64,000 bases of DNA from Gigaspora margarita (GCA_009809945.1 WTPW01000067.1:453972-517971); one strand, 5' to 3'. Positions 23,140 to 35,721 are shown, counted from the first letter of the stretch. Program-made: numbers and translations. Notes: a model not told the origin generated them from the letters alone.

Positions 23140-23490
23140 CAGTACCGGACAGTAAAAGATATCCACTTGTTATTAGTAAAACTTTAAATTGTTATAACTT
23201 TTTTAAAAAAATTAAATCAAAAAACCCTCTGACAAATTGATAGATTTTTAGATAAACTACATTTTTGTCAGAGGAATTTTTCTTATTTTTAATTTTATGG
23301 AAGTTTAAGGCATTAAAGTTTATATGAGTTCAAAAAATTGGCATTTAATATAGAAAAAAAGAAAAGATATATAGGTTTTTAGCCAATCAAAATCGATTGC
23401 ACAAAAATTAGCCAATCAGAATTGATTATGTAAGCATCCAAAATTGGCGCCTATTTGTATAGATTGGATGTCTTTTACTGTCCCATACTG
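23140..23490. mobile_element. TA-flanked MITE, 351 bp
   Basis: Ends CAGTACCGGACAGTAAAAGA and TCTTTTACTGTCCCATACTG are inverted repeats with few mismatches, each directly flanked by TA (23138-23139, 23491-23492). This fits a non-autonomous Tc1/mariner-type element. The interior has no coding frame but repeats TTAGCCAATCA twice. Confidence 0.8.
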
Positions 23491-23528
23491 TATATAAAAA
23501 TAGTTAGTTCAGAATAGAGAGTTGATTA

Positions 23529-23780
23529 TATGGGAGATCAAAAGTAAAAACCATCCAATTTGTTTTTAGTAAGTTTTTTTAAAATTTTAGCTAAAATATC
23601 TTGACATTATTAAACTAAACCTAATAAAATTTTTTTATTCTAATTTTATAACTATATAGAATTAAAATAAAAAATTTTTATCAAGTTTGGTTTAATAGTT
23701 GTTGAGATATTTTAATTTAAAGTCTAAAAAAAATTTACTTAGAAACAAATTTGGTGGTTTCTACTTTTGACCACCCATAT
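23529..23780. repeat. Foldback element about 250 bp
   Basis: ATGGGAGATCAAAAGTAAAA and AAACCATCCAATTTGTTTTT on the left are complementary to AAACAAATTTGGTGGTTTCT and ACTTTTGACCACCCATAT on the right. Confidence 0.7.
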
Positions 23781-24015
23781 ATCCAGCTTAATTGTTTTGG
23801 CATCTATTAATCCAAATTAGATAAAATTTTTACTGTAAATAGATATAATATTGGGCTACAATAACTAAAATTTCATACAATTTGAATTAGTAGTTTTTGA
23901 AAAATTGCTTAAAAACTATAAGCAATTTTTTTACAAAATTATGTATAATTTTTAAGCAATTTCTCAAAAACTACTATTTGAATTGCATAAAATTTAAGTG
24001 TATTGTAGCCTAATA
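23781..24015. repeat. Foldback element, family A copy 4
   Basis: Same plan and sequence motifs as the elements at 4947-5817: AATCCAAATTAGATAAAATT, GGGCTACAATA, GAATTAGTAGTTTTTGAAAA, then the inverted second half ending TATTGTAGCCTAATATTA. It shows the family is dispersed over at least 19 kb. Confidence 0.7.
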
Positions 24016-24024
24016 TTATATATA

Positions 24025-24202
24025 CTGTCAGCTCTCCCCAAACTGGTATATATAATAAACAGGTTTTGTATTAGTTTTAAAAAATTTGAAAATACTATAA
24101 ACTATTAGATTTATATATCAGGTACCAACTTGGTAGATTAAGTTTTTATTAGATTTGACAGATTATTGATTTTGACAAGATCAGTTTGGGAAGGGCTAAC
24201 AG
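24025..24202. mobile_element. TA-flanked MITE, 178 bp
   Basis: CTGTCAGCTCTCCCCAAACT at the left end pairs with AGTTTGGGAAGGGCTAACAG at the right, about 22 bp with three mismatches. TA flanks both ends (24023-24024, 24203-24204). Confidence 0.75.
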
Positions 24203-24388
24203 TATCTATAATGCTAAATTAAATAAAATTATTATAAAAATTATAGCTATAATTAATTTTTATTTTTCATTTGATTATTATCATTTTTAACAAAACTCTT
24301 TCTGATGATCATCTGGACCAAATTTTGACAGAAGGAAAACAAAAAGTTTTTTGTTGGAGCATTGCCAGATACTTAAAGTACTGTAGAT

Positions 24389-24634
24389 TAGAGTTGTGAC
24401 CTGAAACCCGAAACATTCCAAAACCTTCAAATTAGAATATTAATAACTAATGCACATTTACTATAAAGTAACCAAAATATTTCTAAAATGCCATCTAATT
24501 ATTATGTATTTTATGTCTAAAAGTTAAAATTATAATTTTTAAGCCTTTCAGTATAGTATTAAAATTTTGGAAAAGGTTTCAGGGTTTCAGTTTCAGTTTC
24601 AGAATTTTATATATAGTTTTAGGTCACAACTCTA
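24389..24634. mobile_element. hAT-type MITE with 8-bp target duplication
   Basis: Terminal repeats TAGAGTTGTGACCTGAAAC and (right) AGGTCACAACTCTA. An exact 8-bp direct repeat CTGTAGAT flanks the element (24381-24388 and 24635-24642). The 8-bp duplication and TAGAG-type ends are what the hAT superfamily leaves. The interior repeats GTTTCAG several times. Non-coding, so non-autonomous. Confidence 0.85.
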
Positions 24635-24681
24635 CTGTAGATCAACACAATATACGGTTTTTAAAAAAAAGGTCAACTGCT

Positions 24682-25062
24682 GTGCTGGGGACTCCTTTTT
24701 TATATTCAGCATGCAAGCTAGAAGCATCGATTGTGCAAGATAACTGGCAGTTGGTGCCCTTGGTACAAGAAATTCTAGTAAAGGCGATGGTAGTCTTTGC
24801 TGATGAAGAATATTGTGGTAAAACAATGGGGAACAACAAAAAAATGAGTTTTATCTTCCTATACTTTCCTTTAAATTTGCTTCAAGTGATATCTTCCACT
24901 CCTTTGGCTTTTCAAAATTTTGACAAAAGTGGGTGTTTCAGCTTACTCTCTCCAAAAGATCAGTATTGTTTACTCTTCCATTTTGGAAATGCGGCTTCTG
25001 AATTGGATCAAGTCACGAGTAAAATTCAGAATGTGGATAGTTTGGAGATAAACACGAATTAA
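24682..25062 (+). CDS. Uncertain 126-aa open frame
   Basis: No family recognised. The first half (CKLEASIVQDNWQLVPLVQEILVKAMVVFADEEY) looks more protein-like than the AT-rich surroundings and has normal codon balance; the second half is ordinary. The frame lies directly to the right of the hAT-type MITE, so it could be the remnant of a gene interrupted by that insertion. No upstream exon or start context supports it strongly. It may equally be chance. Confidence 0.2.
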   Translation: MLGTPFLYSACKLEASIVQDNWQLVPLVQEILVKAMVVFADEEYCGKTMGNNKKMSFIFLYFPLNLLQVISSTPLAFQNFDKSGCFSLLSPKDQYCLLFHFGNAASELDQVTSKIQNVDSLEINTN

Positions 25063-25634
25063 AATTTCTTTCTAGAATATTCTCTTAGCCATAGTTTTCT
25101 TTTCTTTCTTTTTACTATTTCTTTTATCAGCTTTTTTACACATTTTTTGCTATAAATATAATACTTGGTATCAATCAATTAGTATTATATAATTTTTATA
25201 GTTGGACCCAGATAAAATTGGTGCTATTGTTCAGGCTAATTTTTGCCTTTTTCTTCTTTCTTTTCATTTTATTTTGTTTCGATTTTGGTATTTATTTAGG
25301 TAGTGATGTCTATCCCCCTTTTATTTTTCCCTTTTATTTTCTATATATTTGTATTTTTTTACTAGAATTCCTTTACTCGAGAAGCTTGGAGAAGAAGGTT
25401 TTAAAATTAGGTTGTTCGACAACGCCCTTTAATTTGACATTTCAAACTTCTAGTTTGTAGTATCGAACTAATGCAGTAAGTTGCATATTGCATTCTTGAA
25501 AAATAGAATCAGTGTGATATAGGGCTTACAGTATTAGAAGTCACCAGGTATTTTCCTGAAAATTCTTCCGTATTTAAAAAAATGTCACTGTGGGACTGCT
25601 TAAGAGTAAAAAAAAATATTTTTATTTTTAGTTT

Positions 25635-25975
25635 CAAGTATTGCTTTGGGAATAGGGTTTATTTAATTTACTTATTAGAAATTATATATAGATGAGAGTA
25701 CAACTAGCTATATATAAACTTTTGGTACTTAGGTTTTATACTAACTGCTATACTTGCAAACTAACTATAAAAATTGCCCATTTAAACCTCTAATCTTCTG
25801 CTCTTTGACCAATCTCAACCACCTCACTAAGGTATTTGGAGTACATATATAGTTAGCTCAGATTCTGTATTCTTTTCTTTATAGCCCTTAGGACTATTTT
25901 ATTCATTCAGAAGACTTGGTAAAGTAGTTGTTCCACTAGGTAGATATCTATACTTTGATAACTTTTACCATGCCA
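25635..25975 (-). mobile_element. Older, diverged copy of the SINE-like unit
   Basis: Shares the order of blocks with 21812-22185: GAGAGTACAACTAGC, CTTTTGGT, CTGC-ATAC-TGCAA, GCC-ATTTAAACC-TCT, CCCTTAGGACTA-TTTAT and GACTTGGTA-AGT. Many C and G positions of the intact copy are T and A here (for example GCCACACCTGCAAC versus GCTATATATAAAC), so the copy has decayed largely by transitions. No clear target duplication remains. Confidence 0.7.
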
Positions 25976-26675
25976 TTAACTAATACTTAAGTCAGAGATA
26001 CTCTTGAACTACTACTGTTATCTAATTTTGTTTTTGTAAGAGTTGCTCTAACCCTAGTATCTACTTCTACCTTCTCTCTGGTTCTTATACTGATATATTC
26101 TAAACTTTCAAACTAGTTAGCCCAAATAGGTTAACTTATCTAGTATTAGATGCTATTATGGTTCTTTTTTTTTTGGTACCTACTTTTGTAACATACAGTA
26201 CATGACATAAGTATCTGACCCCTGCCTGGTATTTCTATAGAGGATTTGAAGTTATTTGAAATTTTTTCTAGCAAAAAAATAGTATAAAAACTGATCATTC
26301 ATACTTTTTGTAGATAATAATGATACTTAAAATCAAAAACCAATTTTAATTTATTGGTTTTAAATATACATTAACCAAAATCAAAATAGTAAAATCTAAA
26401 AATATTAAATTAATCTTTTTATAGATTTTAGCAGTTCTATTTTCTGTAACCCCAATATAAACCTTTCTAAATCAACAAATCAATTTTATAATAAAACCAA
26501 AACACTCAAATATGAAATTTTATAATTATATTATCAGTTATATAATAATATATAATTTACTCTTTAATTATCTATAAATACTACGGGACTCTGGACATCT
26601 AGTACAGAGATTATATATTATATGTTTCAGCAAAAACTCTTAAAATTTAAGAAGCAAAAAAAACAGTTTTTAGCA

Positions 26676-26794
26676 ATTAACTTGGCATCCAGTAGTCCAA
26701 TTTAAATGAACTTTTTTTTAAAATGAAGCTCTTAGTGAGGTGCATCTACAAAAAAAAGTTTATTCAATTCTGATTACTGGATCAAAAGTTATTT
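26676..26794. repeat. Short foldback element
   Basis: TTAACTTGGCATCCAGTAGT and AATTTAAATGAACTTTTTTT on the left pair imperfectly with AAAAAAAGTTTATTCAATT and TTACTGGATCAAAAGTTATT on the right. Confidence 0.55.
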
Positions 26795-27057
26795 AACAAA
26801 ATGTAATTTTGTTATTTTTAGCAAATTAGATCAAAATTGGCCAAAACCTAGTTATAACCTGTATGAGAGATATTTGGGATTCTAATTCTACTATATTACT
26901 TGAGTTCAATTATAAAAATACTATCATATTATTGATTTTTAAACTATTTACAAATATTTTTATAAATATTTAACTATTTATGATATACTTTAACCTAATT
27001 AATTATTTCAATTATACACAATATACTTTTTATCTTATTCTAAAATTATTCAATATA

Positions 27058-28149
27058 CAGTCATCCTCCCATATAATCACCTCCCATATAGTCACAAACT
27101 CTATATAATCACACCAAAACATGATACTGTTTTTTTTATATTAAAAACACCTCCATACAGTCACAATAATATTATAATCACTATCACATTTTTTTAGAAA
27201 TTGTTGGCCGATTTTAATAATAAAATTACTTCTTTACAATCATATTTATATATGACTGTAGATAGTTTCTACATATAAAAGTTACGATTTTAATAATTAA
27301 ATCAACTTTTATGCAATAAGTAAAGTTGTTTGGAAGAATAAAACACACCTACTATTAAATTTTTATGCAAATCTGATAGCTTTTTATTAGTATTGTTTCT
27401 CATTTTACATATCTACGAATAAGCTAAAAAATTGTAATATTTTTTATAGGAAAATAAACGAAAAAATATATTAATGAAATCTAAACCAATTTACATAAAA
27501 ATTTTATAATAGGTGTATTTTGTTCTTCTGAACAACTTTTCTTATTGCATTAAAATCGATTCACTTAGTATTATTTTGACTTAAATATATAGCAATGATC
27601 AATGATCATAAATGAAAATTTTTTTAAAAAATTTTTATATACGATCATTGATCGTTGCCATATATAAAAGTCAAAATAATACTAAGTGAATCGATTTTAA
27701 TGCAATAAGAAAAGTTGTTCAGAAGAACAAAATGCACCTATTATAAAATTTTATATAAATCGGTTGATATTTCATTAATATATTTTTTCATTTACGTTCC
27801 TATAAAAAAAAATTACAAATTTTTTTAGCTATATTATAGATACGTAAAATGAGCAGCAATACTAATAAAAAGTTATTAGATTTATATAAAGATTTAATGG
27901 TAGGTGTATTTTATTCTTCCAAACAACTTTACTTATTGCATAAAAGTTGATTTAATTATTAAAATCATAACTTTTATATGTAGAAACTATTTACGATCAT
28001 ATATAAAATTTTTAAAATACCTCTACTAAATCACTTTTTTTATATTAATTATAATTTGTGCTTATATAGAGGTACTTTTATAAAGTCACACCTTTTATAA
28101 TCACATATTTGGGTGTGCCCAACTGCGTGATTATAGGGGAGGATGACTG
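27058..28149. mobile_element. 1.09-kb pogo-type palindromic element
   Basis: The 23-bp ends CAGTCATCCTCCCATATAAT.. and ..ATTATAGGGGAGGATGACTG differ at one position and are flanked by TA (27056-27057, 28150-28151). Nearly the entire interior is one giant inverted repeat. For example, ATAATAGGTGTATTTTGTTC and CACTTAGTATTATTTTGACT on the left recur as complements on the right. The centre lies at about 27610-27645 in an A/T run. The ends resemble those of the 4-kb Tigger element (CAGTCA) but are not the same, so it is probably mobilised by a related pogo transposase. No coding frame. Confidence 0.88.
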
Positions 28150-29600
28150 TATATTTTTATTTTTGTTACTTACAAATTTTATTCAATATTACATCTTATT
28201 TTTTAATTCAACCAATTGATTATTCAATATATATTATTTATTTTTACAATTTAAAAGCTATATTATTACTAGTTTGTAGTAGCTTATATCTAATAGTTTA
28301 AAATATAAGATATTTATTTTTAAAATATATTATTAGAACTATCTAGTAATACTTTGAAAAATAGGCCTGTGTTCTGGTAATTGTTTTTTGCTAAATAGTT
28401 AAATATATTACTTGTAGTCTTGGTATTACTATTTTGAATAAAAGCTTTTAGATATGATTATATTATATTATATGAACAAATTCAAAAAACTGAAAAGATA
28501 GAACCTATTTGGCAAGTTCTGAGTCAGGATAAAATAAAAAATTTGAATACTACTGAAACCAGAACTTCAAATATGAGAGACTAAAAAACTAAATAAATAT
28601 AGTTCTAGAAAAGTAAACATCTACTAATCTAATTGTTAAAATTATTATATAGGTAAAAAAGGGTCTATTCTACAAAAGTAGGAACCTAGAAAAAACCTAT
28701 AATAGTACTTAATAGTATATAGTAAAAAAATATTATATAATATATGGCACTGCTCTAAATAATCACTTATAGATAGAATTGTATTTTGTTAATTATATAT
28801 TTGAATTTTAATAAAAATTATATATATTACAATTATAACTTATATTTGTAACTATTGCAACTCACTTGGAATTTGAAATATTTACTAAATTTAAAAAAAG
28901 TTTCTGATTTGTTATAATATCAAATCTTCTAATATATTATTTATATTATAGTTAGAAATTCTAAATTTTTTAAGAGTAGAGTAAATATTAATTATTTGTT
29001 ATATAATCTCATATGCTAAAAAATTTTATACAAAAATTGAAGATATGCTATTACTGAGTGTACTGACCAAAGTGCCTGGGGTACATTACAATTTACCCAT
29101 AAAAAAACTTGCAAAAGTTCTGGTATATTATACAGTAGCAGGTCAGTGTCACAAGAAAAAAGTTTTAAGCATATATATATTTTGCACTTACAATAAGCAG
29201 TCTAAAAAATTTAATAAAACCTATATTTAATTAATAGAGGTCTCATGTTTTGCACCAGGTACTTTGCAATAGGGGATATTAAAAAAGGAGTACTTTAGTC
29301 AGTACAATATGGTAGTAAGAGTTTTAAAGCTATAACCAAACTTTATTAAAATTTTATAGTATATAGAATAAAGTCTTTTCTATAATAATAAAAATTTGGA
29401 CCTTATATTATTTAAAAAAACTTTATTTTAATATGTCATCAAATTTTTCTAGATTAATTAAAATTTGACTAGGTATAGTACAAGATATCTATATTCAACA
29501 GTTATATGAAATGTTCCAATTTTTCAAATAGCTATAACTTTTTATTTAAGAAGTTTTGAAAAAATCTGACCAGTAACTTTATAGAGCTATATCAGCTCTA
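28150..29600. other. AT-rich spacer
   Basis: No gene or strong repeat supported. The short frame at 29045-29230 has no recognisable content. Confidence 0.55.
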
Positions 29601-29611
29601 CATTATGCCAA

Positions 29612-29760
29612 ATATCTTTCAAAGTCTCATTACTGTAAAAAGTTTTAGTGATGTAAAAATTGAAATTTTATATATAAATTTATAAATTTACATATTAATC
29701 CAATTTTCAAATTGCTAAAACCTTTTATAATAATGAGATTTTGAAAAGATATTTGACATA
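29612..29760. repeat. Inverted repeat next to the Plavaka remnant
   Basis: ATGCCAAATATCTTTCAAAG and CTCATTACTGTAAAAAGTTTTAG on the left (in parts) pair with CTAAAACCTTTTATAATAATGAG and TTTTGAAAAGATATTTGACAT on the right. Confidence 0.6.
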
Positions 29761-29814
29761 TTCAAAGCTCTTCTTCAGATAAAGAAATTGATCAGAAATA
29801 TGTAAAATTTTCTA

Positions 29815-32800
29815 ATTAAGCTTACACTGATTTAATAGTTTTGATTACTAAATATAAATTAAGTAATGCAGCTAGAAATACAATTATTTCATTTTTTAAT
29901 AAGCATTCAAAACATTCAACATCACTATTACCAAAAATATTAGACAAGAAAAAGAGTTTATGAATAATATAAATCTAACTTGTCATATAAGAAGCCAAAG
30001 TATTAGATCTTGATGATATTGAGTATTTCTTATACCATATGCCATTATCAACTGTATTGAAAATATAATAAAAATTTCTGATATATAAAGAATTATATAA
30101 AACTACAGAGGTATATATAACTTAAATATTATTTGTAAATACAATATTTATTTTGTTTTTATTAATCTATTTTTATTTTTTTTAAAGGATGGTAAAGAGA
30201 TTATTTATAAAAATTAAAATAATGGAATGTGGTAGAAAACTACTCAAAATTCTTTGCCTATAGGATTAAAACTCTTATCAATTATTTTATATTCAGGTGC
30301 AACAAATTGTTACACATTGGGTAAAAGTCAGCTTCACCCAATATATATGTTGCTAGGAAATATACATACATGGCAAAGAAACAAGCAATTGGGTTATTTG
30401 CCAATAATTAAAACATTTACTAAAAATAAACCAATAATCAGACAAACTTTTCATAGATGTTTAGAAGTTATTTTAAATCCAATTTGAAAGTTTTTGCATT
30501 CAGGTATAAATTTGTTAATTAATAACAAATTTGTTTGGACCTTTATATAAGTTTCAATTATAATCACAGATTGGCCAGAAGCTGCAATATTTTTTTGACT
30601 TATAAAACAAAAATTCAAATCACTCTTGTCATTTTTGTTTAGTAAACAGAGATGATTTGGCAAATACAACCTGTTCTAAACATGATTTGGTGCTTAGAAA
30701 TTATGAAAATATGTGAAACTGTCTTGATAAAAGTAAAGAAAATTAGTATGTATAGAATCTATACCAAATTACTTTTGGAACTTAAGTAAGTTTATTGTTT
30801 TATTTATTTATTTTATTCTAATAATTTTAAAATAATTTAAAAATATTCAGAATGCTAAAAATATTTAAGGAGTACAAAACAAACTTCACTTTAAATACTT
30901 ATTTTGATTTAAATAATTTTGAATTATTGCGAATTATTTTAAAATGGGTCAAAATATTTTAATTGCTAATTCGTCTAAGAAGGATAGAATTTCCTATGCA
31001 CAAATTACTATTAAATTTATTATAACTATGAAATCTTTTTTTCCTCTATAGTAAACTATTTTTTTTACTAATTAATATATTTTAAATTTTACTGTAAAAA
31101 TATAGAGAAACTTTTTTTATATATAATATAATAAAATCATTAATATTGGTTTAGTAGATTATAGAATATTTCTATTTTATTTTTTGTAACTATATAAAAT
31201 TTTTATAATTGTAGAGGAAAAAAAACTTTTGTACTACCTTAATTATTATATAAACTCTATAGTAATTTGCGCTATAGTAACTATATAATAATACTATCAT
31301 TCTTATATGGATTGCTAATTAAATATATTTAGAATTCAAATGCAAATTTTACTTTCATAATAATTAATTAATGCTATTTGTTTGTCAACCATGTGAATAT
31401 TATTAAACTATTTTGAACTTTTAAATATTATGACTATGCAATATATAATTTATTATTAACATTTATACTTTATTAATTTTAGTGATATGAATATTTATGA
31501 AGCAACAGTTATTGATAGAATGCATCATTTAGATTTGGGATTATTTAAACATCAAATTAATTTTACATGCAGTCTATTAAAAGAAAAATATGAAGCTTCA
31601 ATTCTGGATACTATTGATAATAGATTGGGTAATATTCCAAGATTTCCAGAACTTAAAAATTTTAAAAATGGTATTCAATCACTTGCTAAAATTACTGCAA
31701 ATAAGTATCGTAACCTTATGAAGGTTATGATATTTGTTTTGAACAACCTGGTTATAGATAAATCTATTCAAAATAAGTTATTAAAGCTTTATAAAGATTG
31801 GAATAATATATATTTTTTAAGTTGGTATAAAGAATTCACTGATAATGACTTAAAAGATTTTGAGATATGTAAATAATTTCACAACTTTGTAAATATTTAG
31901 GAATTATTTAAAAAATTTAAATTAAATAATTTTATCATCAAATATTAATAGTTTTATTTTATTTAGAATCTAATAATAAATTGGCTAAACAATTTATTAA
32001 ACTTATTAAAACAAATTCTGCTTCTAAATTAAAGTTTTCAAAATTACATTCATGGGTCTATCATACTACTGATTTAATTAAAAAATATGGTTGTTTGAAT
32101 GGATTTACTATTGAAACTTATGAAAGTCTTTATAAAGATTTTGTTAAAACACCATATTATTTAAGTAATAAACAAAATATTGAGAATCAAATAATGAAAA
32201 TGGTAATAATTGTTTAATTATTAATAATGTTTATAATATTTTTTTAAAAGTTATCTAAATTTATTACATTAAATAGGTTCAAAGACAGGTATTGCATCAA
32301 AATTATTATCAAGAAACCCNAAAAATTCCAAAACTATAAATTCTTTCAAATTTACTAATTTAATATGAACATTTGATTTAAATAATACTTAGGACTTTAT
32401 TGATCACAGATTAAAAAATTATAGGCCAAATTCTAAAATATATTCTGGGCTTGAGCATTTATTAAAATATTTAACTAAATATTTTAGTTCAACAAACCAA
32501 ATTAATATAGATAATTATATAATTAATATATATAGCTCAGTAACTTTAGAAAATAGGTCTATAATTCAAGCAACAGATAATTTTTATAAAAAAGCCTAGT
32601 ATAGCAATATAGCAGTTGACAGATGAAGGAATTTGTTATAGACAGGTACAGTATTTGTTGTATTTTTTTTTAGATTTTTTAAAATATTAAATTTTTAATA
32701 TTTAATTTTTTAGATATACCTATTAATCAAAGTTGAAACTTCTGAAAAAAATGTGAATAATCTTGCATTAATTCAGTGGTATGATTTTAAGTCTACAAAG

Positions 32801-32945
32801 AATCAATATCATTATAGATGTTCTAGACTTTTAACGGAATTATATAATATAGTTAATGTTGAAGCAATTAAAAATAATGTTCATATAATTCTATGCTTTG
32901 ATAAAACTAATGATTATTTAGTAAATAAGTATATCTTCTAATAAA
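29815..32945 (+). pseudogene. Decayed Plavaka-type (CACTA-like) transposase
   Basis: Pieces of one family run in order on the + strand. AYTDLIVLITKYKLSNAA is near 29820. EYFLYHMPL is near 30030. NGMWWKTTQNSLPIG, then ILYSGATNCYTLGKSQLHPI, lie at 30220-30487. ITDWPEAA, with broken cysteine-rich CHFC-like continuation, is at 30565-30660. TVIDRMHHLDLGLFKHQI lies at 31487-31876, KLHSWVYHTTDLIKKYG at 31981-32217, and LTELYNIVNVEAIKNNVHII and FDKTNDYLVNKYIF at 32753-32941. The last three may be exons separated by short introns (donor GTAAAT near 31872, acceptor TTTAG near 31965). Stops interrupt the 5' half. The family is identified from remembered fungal Plavaka proteins; terminal repeats were not found. 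One N sits at 32320. Confidence 0.75.
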
Positions 32946-33657
32946 ATAAAATCAGTTTAGAAATGTTTAAAAATAGTTTGAAATGTTTCGCATTAATTAA
33001 ATACATATAAAATTTAATAGAGTAAAAACCTGTAAATTTAAAGTTCAACATATTAAATTATTTATAAGATGATTTTAAGTATAAAATTTAAGGGCTAAAA
33101 ATAAATATGCAAAATTTTATGCACATTTTCAAATAAACTTACTATAATTCAGAATGCATATTTTACAATTATAATTAAATTAAAGTTTTACTAAAGTTTA
33201 AAAATATTTCAATTTATTTTAGAATAATTCGAAAATATAATATAAAACTTAATAAAAGTAAATATTTTTATGCAGTAAAATATTAGAATAAAATCACTAT
33301 AATATTCATAGTACTAAACTAATTCAAACTAATTTGAATTTATTAAACTTTGACAAAATTAAAGTATTTAATTATTTTAAGACAAATGAAAAAAAATATA
33401 TTAAATAAAAATCAAAATAATAATATTATAAATATAAAATTAACTATAACATAAAAAGAATAAAAAATAAAAAATATATAAAAACATATAAAATAAAAAT
33501 AAAATATATATAAAATAAAATAAAAAATATATAAATGTAATAGAACTAAAAAAATAAACAATGTATATATATATAATAAATAAAAAATATAAAAACATAT
33601 ATAAAAAATAACAAATGCATAAAGAAATAAAAAAAGTAAAAAAAATTATTATTTTAT
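32946..33657. other. AT-rich spacer
   Basis: Nothing recognisable. The open frame at 33440-33660 on the minus strand is low-complexity read-through of the gene end described next. Confidence 0.5.
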
Positions 33658-35381
33658 TCATGATGACTTGCATCTTCAAAATGAGGTTGTAGTAACAGGA
33701 GGCTTGAAGATGAAGAAGGTACAGGCAGATTATCCTGACTTGGTGTAGAATGTTGCAAATTATCTTGATAAAAATTGGAAGTATGTGAATTGAGGTTAGA
33801 ATTAGGGATGAAAACAGGACTTTGTGCAACTTTTGCTTTTTTGCCCTTTTTAGTAGTGTGGGATGTAGTAGGAACCCTCTTATGTTTTCGATCTGCTTAC
33901 TAGACGATGAAATAACTTTGACTTGTTCATCTTCTATTAAAGAATCCTCATCGTCAGTAGCAGGGGGCGACAAGCAGTGCTAGCTACTAACTTATTTTTA
34001 TTTAATTAAATTTATAAATATTAGAATTATTTTACATATATTTAAATAATTTAAATATAATTAATTATATATTACTTACTATATTTTTATTTGTCTATTT
34101 TTAGTTATTTTATTGCTTACTGTGAGCTTTTATAATGTTCGTTTAGCAATATTTGGCATACTGTTATTGTGTATGCCAATTGCATATTGGTAGATGTAGC
34201 AGCTGGCCATGCTCTCGCAAGTATGTGTGTAAAGTAGGTCTGGTGGCATGATCTTCATTTATGGGTTTAAAAAGCTTTCTATAGCATAATTTTGTTTTAT
34301 AGAATTGCTTTTATGCTATAATAGTTTGTGCTGTAGCATTTGTATTAATTGGCTCTAAGAGGGTCTTCCCAAATGGCAAAAACTGATTCCTTAATTTTCA
34401 AGAAAACTTGACTTATGCAAGATTGATGCTGAGCTAGAAGCTAAAAATAAATTTATACAAATGAATTTAAACAGTTTGAATTAGTTCGAAATATATTGAT
34501 ATTTTAAGAAATAATAATTTAAAATAATGAAGATAAATCAAAAAATCGAAATAAGCGACAAAAAATTAAAAAATAAAAAAATAAATAAACCAAAAAAGTA
34601 AGAATAAAAAAGAAATAATAAAATGAAAACAATCAAAAAAGCAACATATAACAATAATGATTTGGAAAATAGATAAAAATATAAAAATATACAAAGAGAT
34701 TTAAAAAAAATGAAAATGCAATAATTTAACAATGCAAATGTGATCAAATTTATGAAAAATTTACAGGTTTTGCGAGTTTATCTTCATAATATGTATTCCA
34801 ATCTCTATTCTCCATTCTTTCATAAAAATCTGCTTCATTTTCTATGAGGTATTCCTCAGTTGCAACCTTAAATTGTTTCTCCATTGGGTAAATGTTTTTT
34901 ACAATTAGTTGTTTAGCTATTGCTGCACAAGATTGCTATTATAAAATAAAATATTATTTAGATTAAATTAATTATAAACATTAATATATAACTGATAAAA
35001 ATAATAATTACTTTAATGAATTTTGTTTTATTCAAAAGGTTAAGACCTTCCAATATATACTATTCATATTCGAAATCTTTCGCTCCAATCTATTAATTTT
35101 TCAAATAGCCCAATAAGCATATCCTTAATTTTGGCCTAAGTAATTTGTTCTTAAATTATTTTAAATTAGTGAATGGTGCCGTAAATAGCTAATTATGACA
35201 ATTATGGTTACGACATATATTTTACACTGACTTTTTTAAAGCCGTAATTGTAGTAATTATTACTACATGTCATAATTATTATGACATGTCGTAATTATTA
35301 TTACTACATGTCATAATAATACGAATGTTGTAATTATTACTATATGTCGTAATTATTACGACATGTCGTAATTATTATATA

Positions 35382-35716
35382 TAGGAACCACTTAAAAATT
35401 CCGCAGATACGTGATTTTCAACCAATCATGGCACAGGATCAAGTGTAATGCTGGCTTTTGAAAAATCGTTTATAACAGATAACACAAAATTTGGCTTACA
35501 ACCACCTGCGTCTTAGCAAAAAATTTCTTGCAAAAAATTTTGTTATAAATAAGGCTCTTGTTAATATCGTCTGAGCGCTCACCCTTACCCTAATATCAAA
35601 GTTATATCGAAAGTTAACTTTTTAATCGAAAAATGCAATTACACGTCGCGAGTTTTTTGCCCAATAGAATTTTAGCGCATATCATCACGTGTCTGCGGAA
35701 TTTTATGCGGTTCCTA
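35382..35716. repeat. Nested MITE in the palindromic element
   Basis: TAGGAACCACTTAAAAATTCC, trimmed to its core GGAACC..AATTCCGCAGA, pairs with TCTGCGGAATTTTATGCGG and TTCCTA at the right end. The interior includes CACCCTTACCCTAA, a telomere-like motif. Confidence 0.75.
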
Positions 35717-35721
35717 GAAGC

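Noticed and set aside
25218-25460. Phenylalanine-rich 80-aa + strand frame
   Set aside because: Composition reflects T-rich DNA; no domain, no splice or start context.
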